Of a stretch of 64,000 bases of DNA, positions 47,898 to 57,566 are shown piece by piece. A model generated the notes under the pieces. That model was given only the letters and a program-made list of their open reading frames with translations. It was not told the DNA's origin and did not search any database. Location: positions 124,001-188,000 of the forward strand of contig NZ_JOHY01000008.1 of NCBI RefSeq assembly GCF_000721495.1, written 5' to 3'. Position 1 is the first letter of the stretch. The number at the start of each line of letters is the position of its first letter. Source of the DNA: Streptomyces sp. NRRL F-5123. Its GTDB lineage: Bacteria; Actinomycetota; Actinomycetes; Streptomycetales; Streptomycetaceae. The position numbers and the translations under genes were made by a program.

Positions 47898-50789
47898 ATG
47901 ACAGACGAGAAGTCCGACGAGATGTACGGCGAGTCCTCCGACGAGATGTCGCAGATGTCGCCTGCCGAGCGCTACGCCGCGAGCCGCCGCCGTGCCGTGG
48001 AGAACGCCACCGCACTGGCGCAGTTCCGCGAGCTGTACGACTTCGGCCTCGACCCGTTCCAGATAGAGGCCTGCCAGGCGCTGGAGGCGGGCAGCGGCGT
48101 GCTGGTCGCCGCCCCCACCGGCTCCGGAAAGACCATCGTCGGCGAGTTCGCCGTCCACCTCGCCCTCGCCGAGGGCCGCAAGTGCTTCTACACCACCCCG
48201 ATCAAGGCGCTCTCCAACCAGAAGTACAACGACCTGGCCAAGCGCTACGGCACGGACAAGGTGGGCCTGCTCACCGGCGACAACAGCGTCAACGGCAACG
48301 CACCGGTGATCGTCATGACCACCGAGGTGCTGCGCAACATGCTCTACGCCGGCTCCGCAGCCCTCGACGGCCTCGGCTACGTGGTCATGGACGAGGTGCA
48401 CTACCTCTCCGACCGCTTCCGCGGCGCGGTGTGGGAAGAGGTGATCATCCACCTCCCGCCGTCCGTGACGCTGGTGTCGCTGTCCGCGACCGTCTCCAAC
48501 GCCGAGGAGTTCGGCGACTGGCTGGACACCGTACGCGGCGACACCCAGGTCATCGTCTCCGAGCACCGCCCCGTCCCGCTGTGGCAGCACGTGCTGGCCG
48601 GCCGCCGGATGTACGACCTCTTCGAGGAGAAGGCCGGCGACACCGGCACCCCCGGCGCCAACGGCACCCGCGGCCGCCGCGAGGTCAACGCCGACCTCGA
48701 ACGCCTCGCCCGCATGGAGAACCAGCGCAGTTACCACCCCCGCGCCAAGCGCGGCCGGGAGGCCGACCGGGAGCGCGAGCGGCGCGCCCGCAGCCGGGTC
48801 TGGACGCCCAGCCGCGCCGAGGTCATCGACCGGCTCGACGCCGAGGGCCTGCTGCCCGCCATCACCTTCATCTTCAGCCGGGCCGGCTGCGAGGCCGCCG
48901 TCCAGCAGTGCCTGTACGCCGGGCTGCGGCTGAACAACGACGAGGCCCGCGCCCGGGTCCGGGCGATCGTCGAGGAGCGCACCCGCTCCATCCCCGACGA
49001 GGATCTGCACGTCCTCGGCTACTTCGAGTGGCTGGAGGGCCTGGAGCGCGGCATCGCCGCCCACCACGCGGGCATGCTGCCGGCCTTCAAGGAGGTCGTC
49101 GAGGAGCTCTTCACCGCCGGCCTGGTCAAGGCGGTCTTCGCCACCGAGACGCTCGCGCTCGGCATCAACATGCCGGCCCGCTCGGTGGTGCTGGAAAAGC
49201 TCGTGAAGTGGAACGGCGAGACCCACGCCGACATCACGCCCGGCGAGTACACCCAGCTCACCGGCCGCGCCGGGCGGCGTGGCATCGACGTCGAGGGCCA
49301 CGCCGTGGTGCTGTGGCAGCGCGGCTTCGACCCCGGCGCCGTCGCGGGCCTGGCCGGGACGCGGACCTACCCGCTGCGGTCGTCCTTCAAACCCTCGTAC
49401 AACATGGCCGTCAACCTCGTCGGGCAGTTCGGGCGGCACCGCTCGCGGGAGCTGCTGGAGACGTCGTTCGCGCAGTTCCAGGCCGACCGGTCCGTCGTCG
49501 GCATCTCCCGGCAGGTGCAGCGCAACGAGGAAGGCCTCGACGGCTACAAGGAGTCGATGACCTGCCATCTCGGCGACTTCGACGCGTACATGGCGCTGCG
49601 CCGCGAGCTGAAGGAGCGCGAGGCGCACCTGTCGCGGCAGGGCGCGTCGCTGCGCCGTGCCGCCGCGACCGAGGCCCTGGAGAAGCTCAGGCCCGGCGAC
49701 ATCATCCACGTCCCCGCCGGGAAGTACGCGGGGCTCGCGCTGGTGCTGGAGCCCGGCATCCCGGGCGGCCGCGCCGCCGGGCACATCCCGCGCGACGGTG
49801 TCTACCACGACGGGCCGCGCCCGCTCGTGCTCACCGCCGAGCGGCAGGTCAAGCGGCTCGCGCAGCTGGACTTCCCGGTGCCCGTCGAGGCGCTGGACCG
49901 GATGCGCATCCCCAAGTCCTTCAACCCGCGCAGCCCGCAGTCCCGCCGCGACCTCGCCTCGGCGATGCGCAGCAAGGCCGGGACGGCGGGCTGGGCGGCC
50001 CCCGCGCACCACCGCCGCAAGGAGCGGTCGGCCGCCGCCGACGACACCGAGATCCTGCGGCTGCGCGCCGCGATCCGCGCGCACCCCTGCCACGGCTGCG
50101 ACGAGCGCGAGGACCACGCCCGCTGGGCCGAGCGCTACCACCGGCTGCGCCGCGACACCCAGCAGCTGGAGCGCCGCATCGAGGGCCGCACCAACACCAT
50201 CGCCCGCACCTTCGACCGGGTGTGCGCGGTGCTCACGCAACTGGGCTACCTGGAGGGGGACAAGGTGACCCCCGAGGGCCGCCGGCTCGCCCGCCTCTAC
50301 GGCGAGCTGGACCTGCTGGCGAGCGAGTGCCTGCGGGACGGTGTGTGGGACGGGCTGAACCCGGCGGAGCTGGCCGCGTGCGCCTCCGCCCTCGTCTACG
50401 AGTCCCGGCAGGCCGACGACGCGGCGGCGCCCAAGCTGCCCAGCGGCGAGGCGCGGGCCGCGCTCGCCGAGATGGTCCGCATCTGGGGCCGGCTCGACGC
50501 GCTGGAGGAGGACCACCGGATCAACCAGACCGAGGGCGTCGGCCAGCGCGAACCCGACCTCGGCTTCGCGTGGCCGGCCTACCGTTGGGCCTCCGGCCAC
50601 GGCCTGGACGCCGTCCTCGGCGACGCCGACATGCCCGCCGGCGACTTCGTGCGCTGGTGCAAGCAGCTCATCGACGTCCTGGGCCAGATCAGCGAGGCCG
50701 CCCCGGAGGGCAGCCCCGTCCGGCGCACCGCCCGCAAGGCCGTGGACGGCCTGCTGCGGGGGGTCGTGGCGTACTCGTCGGTGGGCTGA
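47898..50789 (+). CDS. helY: HelY-type DEAD/DEAH-box RNA helicase
   Basis: 963 residues. It has Walker A VAAPTGSGKT near residue 80, the DEVH box in VVMDEVHYLSD, SAT in LVSLSATVSNAEEF and motif VI YTQLTGRAGRRGIDV near residue 455. After the RecA-like pair come a helical domain and a C-terminal DSHCT-type domain (residues about 780-960), as in the Ski2/Mtr4 family. HelY is the last gene of the mycobacterial paf-tat region as well. It probably unwinds structured RNA during decay or processing. An insert of about 60 residues rich in Arg (about 240-300) contains GRREVNADLERLARMENQRS. Confidence 0.94.
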   Translation: MTDEKSDEMYGESSDEMSQMSPAERYAASRRRAVENATALAQFRELYDFGLDPFQIEACQALEAGSGVLVAAPTGSGKTIVGEFAVHLALAEGRKCFYTTPIKALSNQKYNDLAKRYGTDKVGLLTGDNSVNGNAPVIVMTTEVLRNMLYAGSAALDGLGYVVMDEVHYLSDRFRGAVWEEVIIHLPPSVTLVSLSATVSNAEEFGDWLDTVRGDTQVIVSEHRPVPLWQHVLAGRRMYDLFEEKAGDTGTPGANGTRGRREVNADLERLARMENQRSYHPRAKRGREADRERERRARSRVWTPSRAEVIDRLDAEGLLPAITFIFSRAGCEAAVQQCLYAGLRLNNDEARARVRAIVEERTRSIPDEDLHVLGYFEWLEGLERGIAAHHAGMLPAFKEVVEELFTAGLVKAVFATETLALGINMPARSVVLEKLVKWNGETHADITPGEYTQLTGRAGRRGIDVEGHAVVLWQRGFDPGAVAGLAGTRTYPLRSSFKPSYNMAVNLVGQFGRHRSRELLETSFAQFQADRSVVGISRQVQRNEEGLDGYKESMTCHLGDFDAYMALRRELKEREAHLSRQGASLRRAAATEALEKLRPGDIIHVPAGKYAGLALVLEPGIPGGRAAGHIPRDGVYHDGPRPLVLTAERQVKRLAQLDFPVPVEALDRMRIPKSFNPRSPQSRRDLASAMRSKAGTAGWAAPAHHRRKERSAAADDTEILRLRAAIRAHPCHGCDEREDHARWAERYHRLRRDTQQLERRIEGRTNTIARTFDRVCAVLTQLGYLEGDKVTPEGRRLARLYGELDLLASECLRDGVWDGLNPAELAACASALVYESRQADDAAAPKLPSGEARAALAEMVRIWGRLDALEEDHRINQTEGVGQREPDLGFAWPAYRWASGHGLDAVLGDADMPAGDFVRWCKQLIDVLGQISEAAPEGSPVRRTARKAVDGLLRGVVAYSSVG

Positions 50790-50813
50790 GCCCGGGCCTC
50801 GCGCCGGCTCGGC

Positions 50814-51389
50814 TCAGCTCACCCGGGTGCAGGTCAGGGAGCCCTTGAGGGTCACCACCGCGCCCGCGCCGCTGTAGTCCTTGGCGATCTGCAGGCCGTC
50901 GACGGTCACCGTCCAGGTGCCGCCGGACTTCTTCGCGGTCACGCCCTGCGACTTCGGCACCCGCCCGGAGTACGACGTGCCGTCCGGGGTGTTGAAGAGG
51001 GCCACCTGCGTGGGGCTGTCGGCGGTCGTGGCGATGAAGGACGGGAAGATCTGCTTCTTCGCCAGCACGTCCGGCGTCGTCACCCCGATGAGCTTGCCGT
51101 TCTTGACCTCGCACACCACGCCGCCGGAGAAGTCGGCCCCGCCGGAGGCGGCCCCGGTGAAGTCCAGGTGCCCCGACACCTTCCGCGCGGGCTTCGCGGG
51201 CGGACTGCTGCTGTCCGAGGGGGCGCTGCTCCCGCCCGACGCGGCGGCGGTGCCGGTGGAGGTGCCGGTCGAAGGGGCCTTCGCGTCGTCGGACTTCTTG
51301 CCGGAGGAGTCCGACGAGCATCCGCTGAGCGCGGTGGCGGCGAGCGCCGCGCCGAGCGCGACAGCGGTGAGGGCGGTGCGGTGACGCAT
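50814..51389 (-). CDS. Hypothetical lipoprotein
   Basis: 191 residues. Signal MRHRTALTAVALGAALAATA followed by the lipobox LSGC. A Ser/Thr/Pro-rich linker (to residue about 70) leads to a C-terminal beta-rich domain of about 120 residues (SGHLDFTGAASGGADFSGGV, then VTLKGSLTCTRVS) with two cysteines that could pair. No named family is recognised. It would be anchored on the outer membrane face. It converges with helY with a 24-bp gap. Confidence 0.82.
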   Translation of the reverse strand: MRHRTALTAVALGAALAATALSGCSSDSSGKKSDDAKAPSTGTSTGTAAASGGSSAPSDSSSPPAKPARKVSGHLDFTGAASGGADFSGGVVCEVKNGKLIGVTTPDVLAKKQIFPSFIATTADSPTQVALFNTPDGTSYSGRVPKSQGVTAKKSGGTWTVTVDGLQIAKDYSGAGAVVTLKGSLTCTRVS

Positions 51390-51555
51390 GAGGCGGATGT
51401 CCTCTCCCCGAGGGCCTGTGGTCGCGCCAGTGTACGGACGCGGGGGACGAACCCCGCAGTGCAGGTCGCGGACGGCCGCGGTGGGCGGTCGCGGCCGGTG
51501 GCGGGCCGCGGGCGTACGGGCCCGTGCGCTTGTCCGGATCCGTACGGGCGGGGGC

Positions 51556-53184
51556 TCAGGCCGTACGGGACAGGTAGGCGCGCCAGCCGCCGTAGCGGGT
51601 GATGTCCGGCGCCGCGGTGAGGGCGGCGGGCTCGCAGAGGAAGCCCGTCGCCTCGGTGCCGTCGCGCAGGGTCACCCGGCCCAGGGCCATCGGGCGGGGG
51701 AGACCCGCGGCCAGGGTGCCCAGGGCCGCCGGGGACAGCTCCCACACCTCGGCCTCGACGGGCGCCCCGCCCTCCGCCACCCGCGCCAGGCCCGGCTTGG
51801 GCGGCACCGTGTCCAGCGCGTACAGCCGGTAGGCGGGCGCCGTGGCGGTCGTCTCCGCCAGGCGGGCGCCCAGCGCGAGCAGCTGGCCGTTGAGCGGCTG
51901 GCCGGACAGGTGCGCCCCTACGACCGCGAGCCGCACCGGCGGCTGGAGCAGCGCGGCGATCTCCGCGACCCGGTCGTCCGCGCCCGCCGGGCCCAGCAGC
52001 ATCACCCCGAAGGGCCCCCCGCGCACCGTGCCGCCCGGCACCGCGACCGCGCACAGGCCCAGCAGATTCGCCGAGTTGGTGAAGCGGCCGAGCCGGGTGT
52101 TGGTGCCCACCGGGTCGGCGGCGACCTCGGCGAGCGTCGGGTGGCCCGGGGCGGTCGGCAGGAGCAGCGCGTCGCAGTGGCCCAGCTCGGCGGTCGCGCG
52201 CCCGCGCAGGGCGGCGAGCCGCTCGCGGTCCGCGACGAGGCGGTGCGCCGGGATGTCGCGCGCCGCGCGGATGATGCCGGCCACCGTCGGGTCGAGATCC
52301 GCGCCGCCCTGCTCCACGAACGCGCCCACGGCGGCGTAGCGCTCCGCGACGAACGCGCCGCCGTACAGCAGCTCCGCCGTCTCGCTGAACGGCGCCAGGT
52401 CGATCGTCCGCAGCTCGGCGCCGGCGGCCGCGAGCCGCCCGGCGGCAGCCTCGTACGCCTCCTCCCAGCCGTCGTCCAGCTCGCCGAGCCGGCCGGGGCC
52501 CGCGACCGCGACCCGCCACGGGCCCGGGCGGCGCGGCGGCGGGACGGGGCTCGCCAGCAGCGCGAGGGCGCGGCGGGCCTCCGGCAGCGTACGGGCGAAG
52601 ACGCTCACGCAGTCGAGGCTCGCGCACGCCGGGACGACGCCCTCCGTCGGCACCAGGCCGGGCGTCGGCTTGAGGCCCACGATGCCCTGGAAGGCCGCCG
52701 GGACGCGGCCCGAGCCCGCGGTGTCCGTGCCCAGCGCGATGTCGGCGAAGCCGAGTGCGACGGCCGCCGCCGACCCCGAACTCGACCCGCCGCCGATCCG
52801 CTCCGGCGCGAGCACGCTGGGTACGGCCCCGTAGGGGCTGCGGGTGCCGACCAGGCCGGTCGCGAACTGGTCCATGTTCGTGGAGCCCAGCACGACCGCG
52901 CCGGCCGCGCGCAGGGCCGCCACCGCGGGGGCGTCGCGCTCCGGCACGTACGCGTACGCCGGGCAGCCCGCGGTGGTCGGGAGCCCCGCGACGTCGATGT
53001 TGCCCTTGACGCCCAGCAGCGTCCCGGCCAGGGGCAGCGCGTGCCCCGCCGCGACCTTGGCGTCCACCTCCCGCGCGTCCGCAGCGGCCTCCTCCTCCGG
53101 CCGCAGCGCGATCCACACGTCCGGCCTGCGGGCCCGCTCCATCGCCCGGTACGCCGCGGCGACGCGCGCCTGCGCTCTGGTCAT
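51556..53184 (-). CDS. atzF: Allophanate hydrolase
   Basis: 542 residues. The amidase-signature core has the catalytic Lys in LLGVKGNIDVAG near residue 60 and the two serines in GGGSSSGSAAAV and TDTAGSGRVPAAF. The C-terminal 130 residues (VAVVGAHLSGQPLNGQL...) form the extra domain typical of allophanate hydrolases. It splits allophanate to ammonia and CO2. The ATG at 53184 begins MTRAQARVAAAYRAM; a longer open frame lies upstream in the repeat-rich gap. It is the last gene of the reverse-strand carboxylase operon, 178 bp after the carboxylase. Confidence 0.93.
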   Translation of the reverse strand: MTRAQARVAAAYRAMERARRPDVWIALRPEEEAAADAREVDAKVAAGHALPLAGTLLGVKGNIDVAGLPTTAGCPAYAYVPERDAPAVAALRAAGAVVLGSTNMDQFATGLVGTRSPYGAVPSVLAPERIGGGSSSGSAAAVALGFADIALGTDTAGSGRVPAAFQGIVGLKPTPGLVPTEGVVPACASLDCVSVFARTLPEARRALALLASPVPPPRRPGPWRVAVAGPGRLGELDDGWEEAYEAAAGRLAAAGAELRTIDLAPFSETAELLYGGAFVAERYAAVGAFVEQGGADLDPTVAGIIRAARDIPAHRLVADRERLAALRGRATAELGHCDALLLPTAPGHPTLAEVAADPVGTNTRLGRFTNSANLLGLCAVAVPGGTVRGGPFGVMLLGPAGADDRVAEIAALLQPPVRLAVVGAHLSGQPLNGQLLALGARLAETTATAPAYRLYALDTVPPKPGLARVAEGGAPVEAEVWELSPAALGTLAAGLPRPMALGRVTLRDGTEATGFLCEPAALTAAPDITRYGGWRAYLSRTA

Positions 53185-53253
53185 TCGTCGGCCTTTCGCT
53201 TCGGGGTGCCTCGTGCGGCTCACGCCGCGGCCGCCTGCCGGTAGGAGTTGTTC

Positions 53254-53318
53254 GCGCAGTTCTCCCCGATGCTCCGCCCGGGAGGGGCCCCGCACGCCCC
53301 GCACGCCCCGCACGCCCC
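53254..53318. repeat. Dispersed repeat fragment plus 9-bp tandem repeat in the atzF/carboxylase gap
   Basis: CGCGCAGTTCTCCCC with a following GCTCC-CCCGGG stretch (about 53254-53282) matches the left arm of the hairpin at 6853. Just after it, GCACGCCCC is repeated three times (53292-53318). The gap between the two operon genes is 178 bp, long for this operon, and looks like a repeat insertion site. Confidence 0.65.
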
Positions 53319-53362
53319 GTGCGCTGCGGGGTGCCGTGAGGAGCGGTCCGGGGGGCTGGGCG

Positions 53363-56300
53363 TCACAGGGGGGCCAGGGTCAGGAGGGGGAGGCCCGGGG
53401 AGACCTGGTCGCCCGGGGTGACGCGGATCGAGGCCACGCGGCCGGCGACGGGCGCCACCACCGGGGACTCCATCTTCATCGCCTCGAGGGTGAGAAGGTG
53501 CTGCCCCGCCGCGACGCAGTCGCCCTCGCGGACGGCGACCCGCCACACCCCCGCCGCGAACTCCGCCTCGACCGCGCAGCCGCCCGGCGGCACGGCGACC
53601 TCTTCCGCGAGCCCGGCGGCGGGAGCCGCCCCCGCGGAATCGGCCCGGGCGAATTCCCCGGCGGCCTCCCAGGCCGCCCGCTCCGCCGCGAAGGCGGCCC
53701 CCTGCCGGGCGCGGAAGCCCTCGATCGACTCCGCGTTCTCCGCGAGGAAGCGCTGGTGCTCGGCGAGAGCGAACTCGCCCTCCTCCACCCGCAGCCGCAG
53801 CCGCCCCGCCGCCATGTCGGCGCGCAGGTCGAGGAGTTCGTCGGCCTCGACCGGATACCACCGGATCCGGTCGAAGAAGCGCAGCAGCCACGGCTCGGCG
53901 ACGCCCGCCGCCGCGTCCCGCCCGGACCAGACCTGGACCGTGCGGCCGACGAACTGGTAGCCGCCCGGCCCCTCCATGCCGTAGACGCACAGGTAGGCCC
54001 CGCCGATGCCGACGGAGTTCTCCGCGGTCCAGGTGCGCGCCGGGTTGTACTTGGTGGTGACGAGCCGGTGCCGCGGGTCGAGCGGTGTGGCGACGGGCGC
54101 ACCGAGGTAGACGTCGCCGAGGCCGAGCACCAGGTACTCCGCGTCGAAGACCGTGCGGTAGACGTCGTCGACGGAGTCGAGCCCGTTGACCCGGCGGATG
54201 AACTCGATGTTCCACGGGCACCAGGGCGCGTCGTCGCGGACGCCCGCCATGTAGCGGGCGATGGCCTCGCGGGTCGCGGGGTCGTCCCACGACAGCGGCA
54301 GATGGACGGTGCGGCTGGGCACCACCAGGTGCTCGGTCGCCGGCAGTTGGTCCTCGGCCTCGCGGACGAGGTCCAGCAGCTTGCCGGTGGGCAGCACGTC
54401 GGGGTCGACGTGGATCTGGAGCGAGCGGATGCCGGGCGTGAGGTCGACGACGCCGGGCAGCCGCCGCGCGGTGAGGTGCTCGGCGAGCGCGTGCACCCGC
54501 ATGCGCAGGGCCAGGTCCAGCTGCATGGGCCCGTATTCGACGAGCAGGTTGTCGTCGCCGCTGCGCCGGTACGTCACCGCCGGGTTGTCGCCGCGGGGTT
54601 CGGCGCGGCCGAGGACGCCGCCGTCGCCGAGCGCCGGGCGGCACGCGACCGGCGCCGTGGCGGGCGCGGCCCGCAGGCTCGCGGCCGCGTCCTCGGTGAC
54701 GGGCACGAAGCGCACGGTGTCGCCGGGCCGCAACTGGCCGAGCTTCCAGCGCTGTCCGGTCACCACGGTGGCCGGGCACACGAAGCCGCCGAGCGACGGG
54801 CCGTCCGGCCCGAGCAGCACCGGCATGTCGCCGGTGAAGTCGACCGCGCCGACCGCGTAGGGCGTGTCGTGGATGTTGGACGGGTGCAGGCCCGCCTCGC
54901 CGCCGTCGGCGCGCGCCCAGCGCGGTTTGGGGCCGACGAGCCGGACGCCGGTGCGGGCGGAGTTGAAGTGCACGCTCCAACTGGCCGCGTAGAAGTCGGT
55001 GATGTCCTGCTCGGTGAAGAACTCCGGCGCGGCGTGCGGCCCTTCGACCGCGCCGATCTCCCATGCGGTGCCGATCGCGGGGCGCCGCGCGGGCGCCACC
55101 GGAGTGCCGACGGCGGTGGCGGCGCCGCCGTGCAGCACGTCGGCGGTGCGCAGCGCCCGCCCGCCGTGCCCGCCGAAGCGGCCGAGGGTGAACGTCGCGG
55201 CGCTGCCGAGGTAGGGCGGTACGTCGAGCCCGCCGGCGACCAGTACGTACGTGCGCAGGCCCGCCTCGTGCGGGGCGCCGACGTCCAGCAGCCCGCCGGC
55301 CGGCACGGTGACCGGCTCCCACTGCGGCACCGGCACACCGTCGACCGTGACGGGCGCGGGCGCGCCCGTCACGCACACGGTCGTGGCGTGGCTGAAGCGC
55401 AACGCCGGTCCCTGGAGGGTGCATTCGAGCCCGGCGGTCCCCTCGCCGTTGCCCAGCGCGGTGTTGCCGAGCCGGAAGGACAGGTCGTCCATCGGCCCGC
55501 ACGGCGGCACCCCGACGTGCCAGAGCCCCGTGCGGCCCGGCCAGTCCTGGACGGTCGTGAGGGTGCCGGCCCGCACCACGTCGATGCGCCGCGAGGCGTC
55601 GGTGACGCCCTCCAGCGTCGCGGTGTGGTGGGTGGCGGCGCGCAGCGCGGGCTCGTCGAGCGCGGCCCGCAGCAGGCCGAGGTTGGTCTCGACGCCGTCG
55701 ACGCGGGTGGCGGCGAGCGCGTCGGCGAGCTTGGCCAGCGCCTCCTCCCGGTCGGCCCCGTACGCGATCACCTTGGCCAGCATCGGGTCGTAGGCGGTGG
55801 TCACCTCGGTGCCGGTCGCGACCCAGGTGTCCACGCGCACGCCCGGCGGGAACTCCACCCGGGTGAGCAGCCCGGCGCTGGGCCGGTGGCCGCGCGCCGG
55901 ATCCTCGGCGTAGACGCGCGCCTCCACCGCGTGGCCGCTCGGCTCGGGCGCCTCCCCGGGCGCCTCGCCGTCGCGGGCCAGCCGCAGCATCCACTCCACG
56001 AGGTCGACGCCGTACGTCTCCTCGGTGACCGGGTGCTCCACCTGGAGGCGGGTGTTGACCTCCAGGAAGTACGCCTCGGCGCGCGCCGCGTCGTACACGA
56101 ACTCCACCGTCCCGGCCGAGCGGTAGCCGACCGAGGCGCACAACGCGCGTGCGCTCTCGGCCAGTTGCTCCCGCAGGGCGGCGGGCAGGCCGGGCGCCGG
56201 GGCCTCTTCGAGCACCTTCTGGTGGCGCCGTTGGAGGGAGCAGTCGCGGTCGCCGAGCACGGTCACCCCGCCGCGGCCGTCGCCGAAGACCTGCACCTCG

Positions 56301-56926
56301 ACGTGCCGGGCGCGCTCCACCAGGCGCTCCAGGAAGAGCCCGGCGGAGGAGAAGCCCGCCGCCGCGGCGCGCTCCACCGGCTCCCAGGCGGCGGCCAGTT
56401 CGGCGGGCGTACGGCAGGCCCGCATCCCGATGCCGCCCCCGCCGCCGGTGGCCTTGAGCATCACCGGGTAGCCGAGGTCCTCGGCCGCGGCGAGCCCGGC
56501 GTCCAGGTCCGCCAGCAGCCCCGTGCCCGGCAGCATGGGAACCCCGGCGGCCTGCGCGGCGGCCCGCGCGGTGTGCTTGGCGCCGAAGACCTCCAGATGC
56601 CGCGGTTCGGGGCCGACGAAGACGAGCCCGGCGGCCTCGCAGCGGCGTGCGAAGTCCGCGTCCTCGGACAGGAAGCCGTAGCCGGGGTGCACCGCGCCCG
56701 CCCCGCTCTCGCGCGCGGCGGCGAGCACGGCGTCCGCGTCGAGGTAGCTCTCCTTGGCGGACGCGGGCCCCAGCCGCACGGCGGTGTCGGCGAGATGGAC
56801 GTGCGGGGCGCCGCGGTCCGGGTCGGAGAAGACCGCGACGGTCCGCAGGCCCATGCGGCGCGCGGTGCGCAGCACGCGGGCGGCGATCTCCCCGCGGTTG
56901 GCGACCAGCAGCGTGTCGAAGCTCAT
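53363..56926 (-). CDS. Urea or guanidine carboxylase (biotin-dependent)
   Basis: 1187 residues. The biotin carboxylase domain (1-450) starts FDTLLVANRGEIAARV, with GGGGGIGMRAC and EVNTRLQVEHPVTEE. An AHS2/KipA domain follows (GRTGLWHVGVPPCGPMDDLS near residue 480), then an AHS1/KipI domain (NSVGIGGAYLCVYGMEGPGG). The biotinyl domain at the C-terminus has LEAMKMESPVVAPVAG, where Lys carries biotin. The family carboxylates urea to allophanate, but members that sit with two DUF1989 proteins have been shown to prefer guanidine. The neighbours here are exactly that pair, so guanidine is the more likely substrate. The ATG at 56926 overlaps the DUF1989 stop. Confidence 0.92.
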   Translation of the reverse strand: MSFDTLLVANRGEIAARVLRTARRMGLRTVAVFSDPDRGAPHVHLADTAVRLGPASAKESYLDADAVLAAARESGAGAVHPGYGFLSEDADFARRCEAAGLVFVGPEPRHLEVFGAKHTARAAAQAAGVPMLPGTGLLADLDAGLAAAEDLGYPVMLKATGGGGGIGMRACRTPAELAAAWEPVERAAAAGFSSAGLFLERLVERARHVEVQVFGDGRGGVTVLGDRDCSLQRRHQKVLEEAPAPGLPAALREQLAESARALCASVGYRSAGTVEFVYDAARAEAYFLEVNTRLQVEHPVTEETYGVDLVEWMLRLARDGEAPGEAPEPSGHAVEARVYAEDPARGHRPSAGLLTRVEFPPGVRVDTWVATGTEVTTAYDPMLAKVIAYGADREEALAKLADALAATRVDGVETNLGLLRAALDEPALRAATHHTATLEGVTDASRRIDVVRAGTLTTVQDWPGRTGLWHVGVPPCGPMDDLSFRLGNTALGNGEGTAGLECTLQGPALRFSHATTVCVTGAPAPVTVDGVPVPQWEPVTVPAGGLLDVGAPHEAGLRTYVLVAGGLDVPPYLGSAATFTLGRFGGHGGRALRTADVLHGGAATAVGTPVAPARRPAIGTAWEIGAVEGPHAAPEFFTEQDITDFYAASWSVHFNSARTGVRLVGPKPRWARADGGEAGLHPSNIHDTPYAVGAVDFTGDMPVLLGPDGPSLGGFVCPATVVTGQRWKLGQLRPGDTVRFVPVTEDAAASLRAAPATAPVACRPALGDGGVLGRAEPRGDNPAVTYRRSGDDNLLVEYGPMQLDLALRMRVHALAEHLTARRLPGVVDLTPGIRSLQIHVDPDVLPTGKLLDLVREAEDQLPATEHLVVPSRTVHLPLSWDDPATREAIARYMAGVRDDAPWCPWNIEFIRRVNGLDSVDDVYRTVFDAEYLVLGLGDVYLGAPVATPLDPRHRLVTTKYNPARTWTAENSVGIGGAYLCVYGMEGPGGYQFVGRTVQVWSGRDAAAGVAEPWLLRFFDRIRWYPVEADELLDLRADMAAGRLRLRVEEGEFALAEHQRFLAENAESIEGFRARQGAAFAAERAAWEAAGEFARADSAGAAPAAGLAEEVAVPPGGCAVEAEFAAGVWRVAVREGDCVAAGQHLLTLEAMKMESPVVAPVAGRVASIRVTPGDQVSPGLPLLTLAPL

Positions 56927-57549
56927 CGGGCGGCCCCCGGGGCGGTGACCGTCATCTGCACCGGCGTCGGGTCGAAGCCGTTGCAGGGGTTGTTGATCTG
57001 CGGGCAGTTGGAGACCAGTACCAGCACCTCGCGATCGGCGCGCAGTGTGACGGAGAGTCCCGCGGCCGAGCGGCCGTCGACGATGCCGAGGGTGCCGTCG
57101 TCCTCGACGGGGACGTTCATGTACCAGTTGATGTTGCTGACCAGATCGCGCTTGCCGAGGCCCCAGCGGGCGCCCTCGGCCAGGAAGTTGTCGGCGCAGG
57201 CGTGCTGCGACCAGGTGTGGTGGCCGTAGCGCAGGGTGTTGGACTCCTTCGAGCAGGCCCCGGCGATCGTGTCGTGCCCGCCGCACCCGTCCGCGGTGAC
57301 CGTCATCAGGGGGGTGTGCTCGTTGGACATCAGGACGCTGCCGGTGGTCAGGAAGATGCCGCCCTGCGCCTGGAGCGTGTCCGGCGCGCTGTAGCGGACC
57401 GCCGTGTCGGCGGCGTCGTAGACCAGGAAGTCCACCGCCTGGTTGCCGTGCAGGTCGGTGACGGTCAGCAGGCCGCCCGCGGGGATCACCGCCGACCAGG
57501 GGGCGCGGGCGGCGACGGTCGCGGTCGTCACGGAGGTTTCCGAGTTCAT
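56923..57549 (-). CDS. DUF1989 protein, urea carboxylase-associated / carboxyguanidine deiminase subunit
   Basis: 208 residues from the ATG at 57549. GTG codons at 57552, 57561 and 57570 are alternatives; the last overlaps the previous stop by four bases, and an AAGGGG site best suits 57561. The DUF1989 fold is seen in GNQAVDFLVYDA, GSVLMSNEHTPLM, the GGHDTIAGACSKESN motif with Cys and the C-terminal NCPQINNPCNGFDPTPVQM, which are probable metal and active-site residues. With the next gene it would form the heteromeric deiminase that turns carboxyguanidine into allophanate plus ammonia. It overlaps the carboxylase start. Confidence 0.88.
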   Translation of the reverse strand: MNSETSVTTATVAARAPWSAVIPAGGLLTVTDLHGNQAVDFLVYDAADTAVRYSAPDTLQAQGGIFLTTGSVLMSNEHTPLMTVTADGCGGHDTIAGACSKESNTLRYGHHTWSQHACADNFLAEGARWGLGKRDLVSNINWYMNVPVEDDGTLGIVDGRSAAGLSVTLRADREVLVLVSNCPQINNPCNGFDPTPVQMTVTAPGAAR

Positions 57550-57566
57550 CACTGTCGTCACAGTCG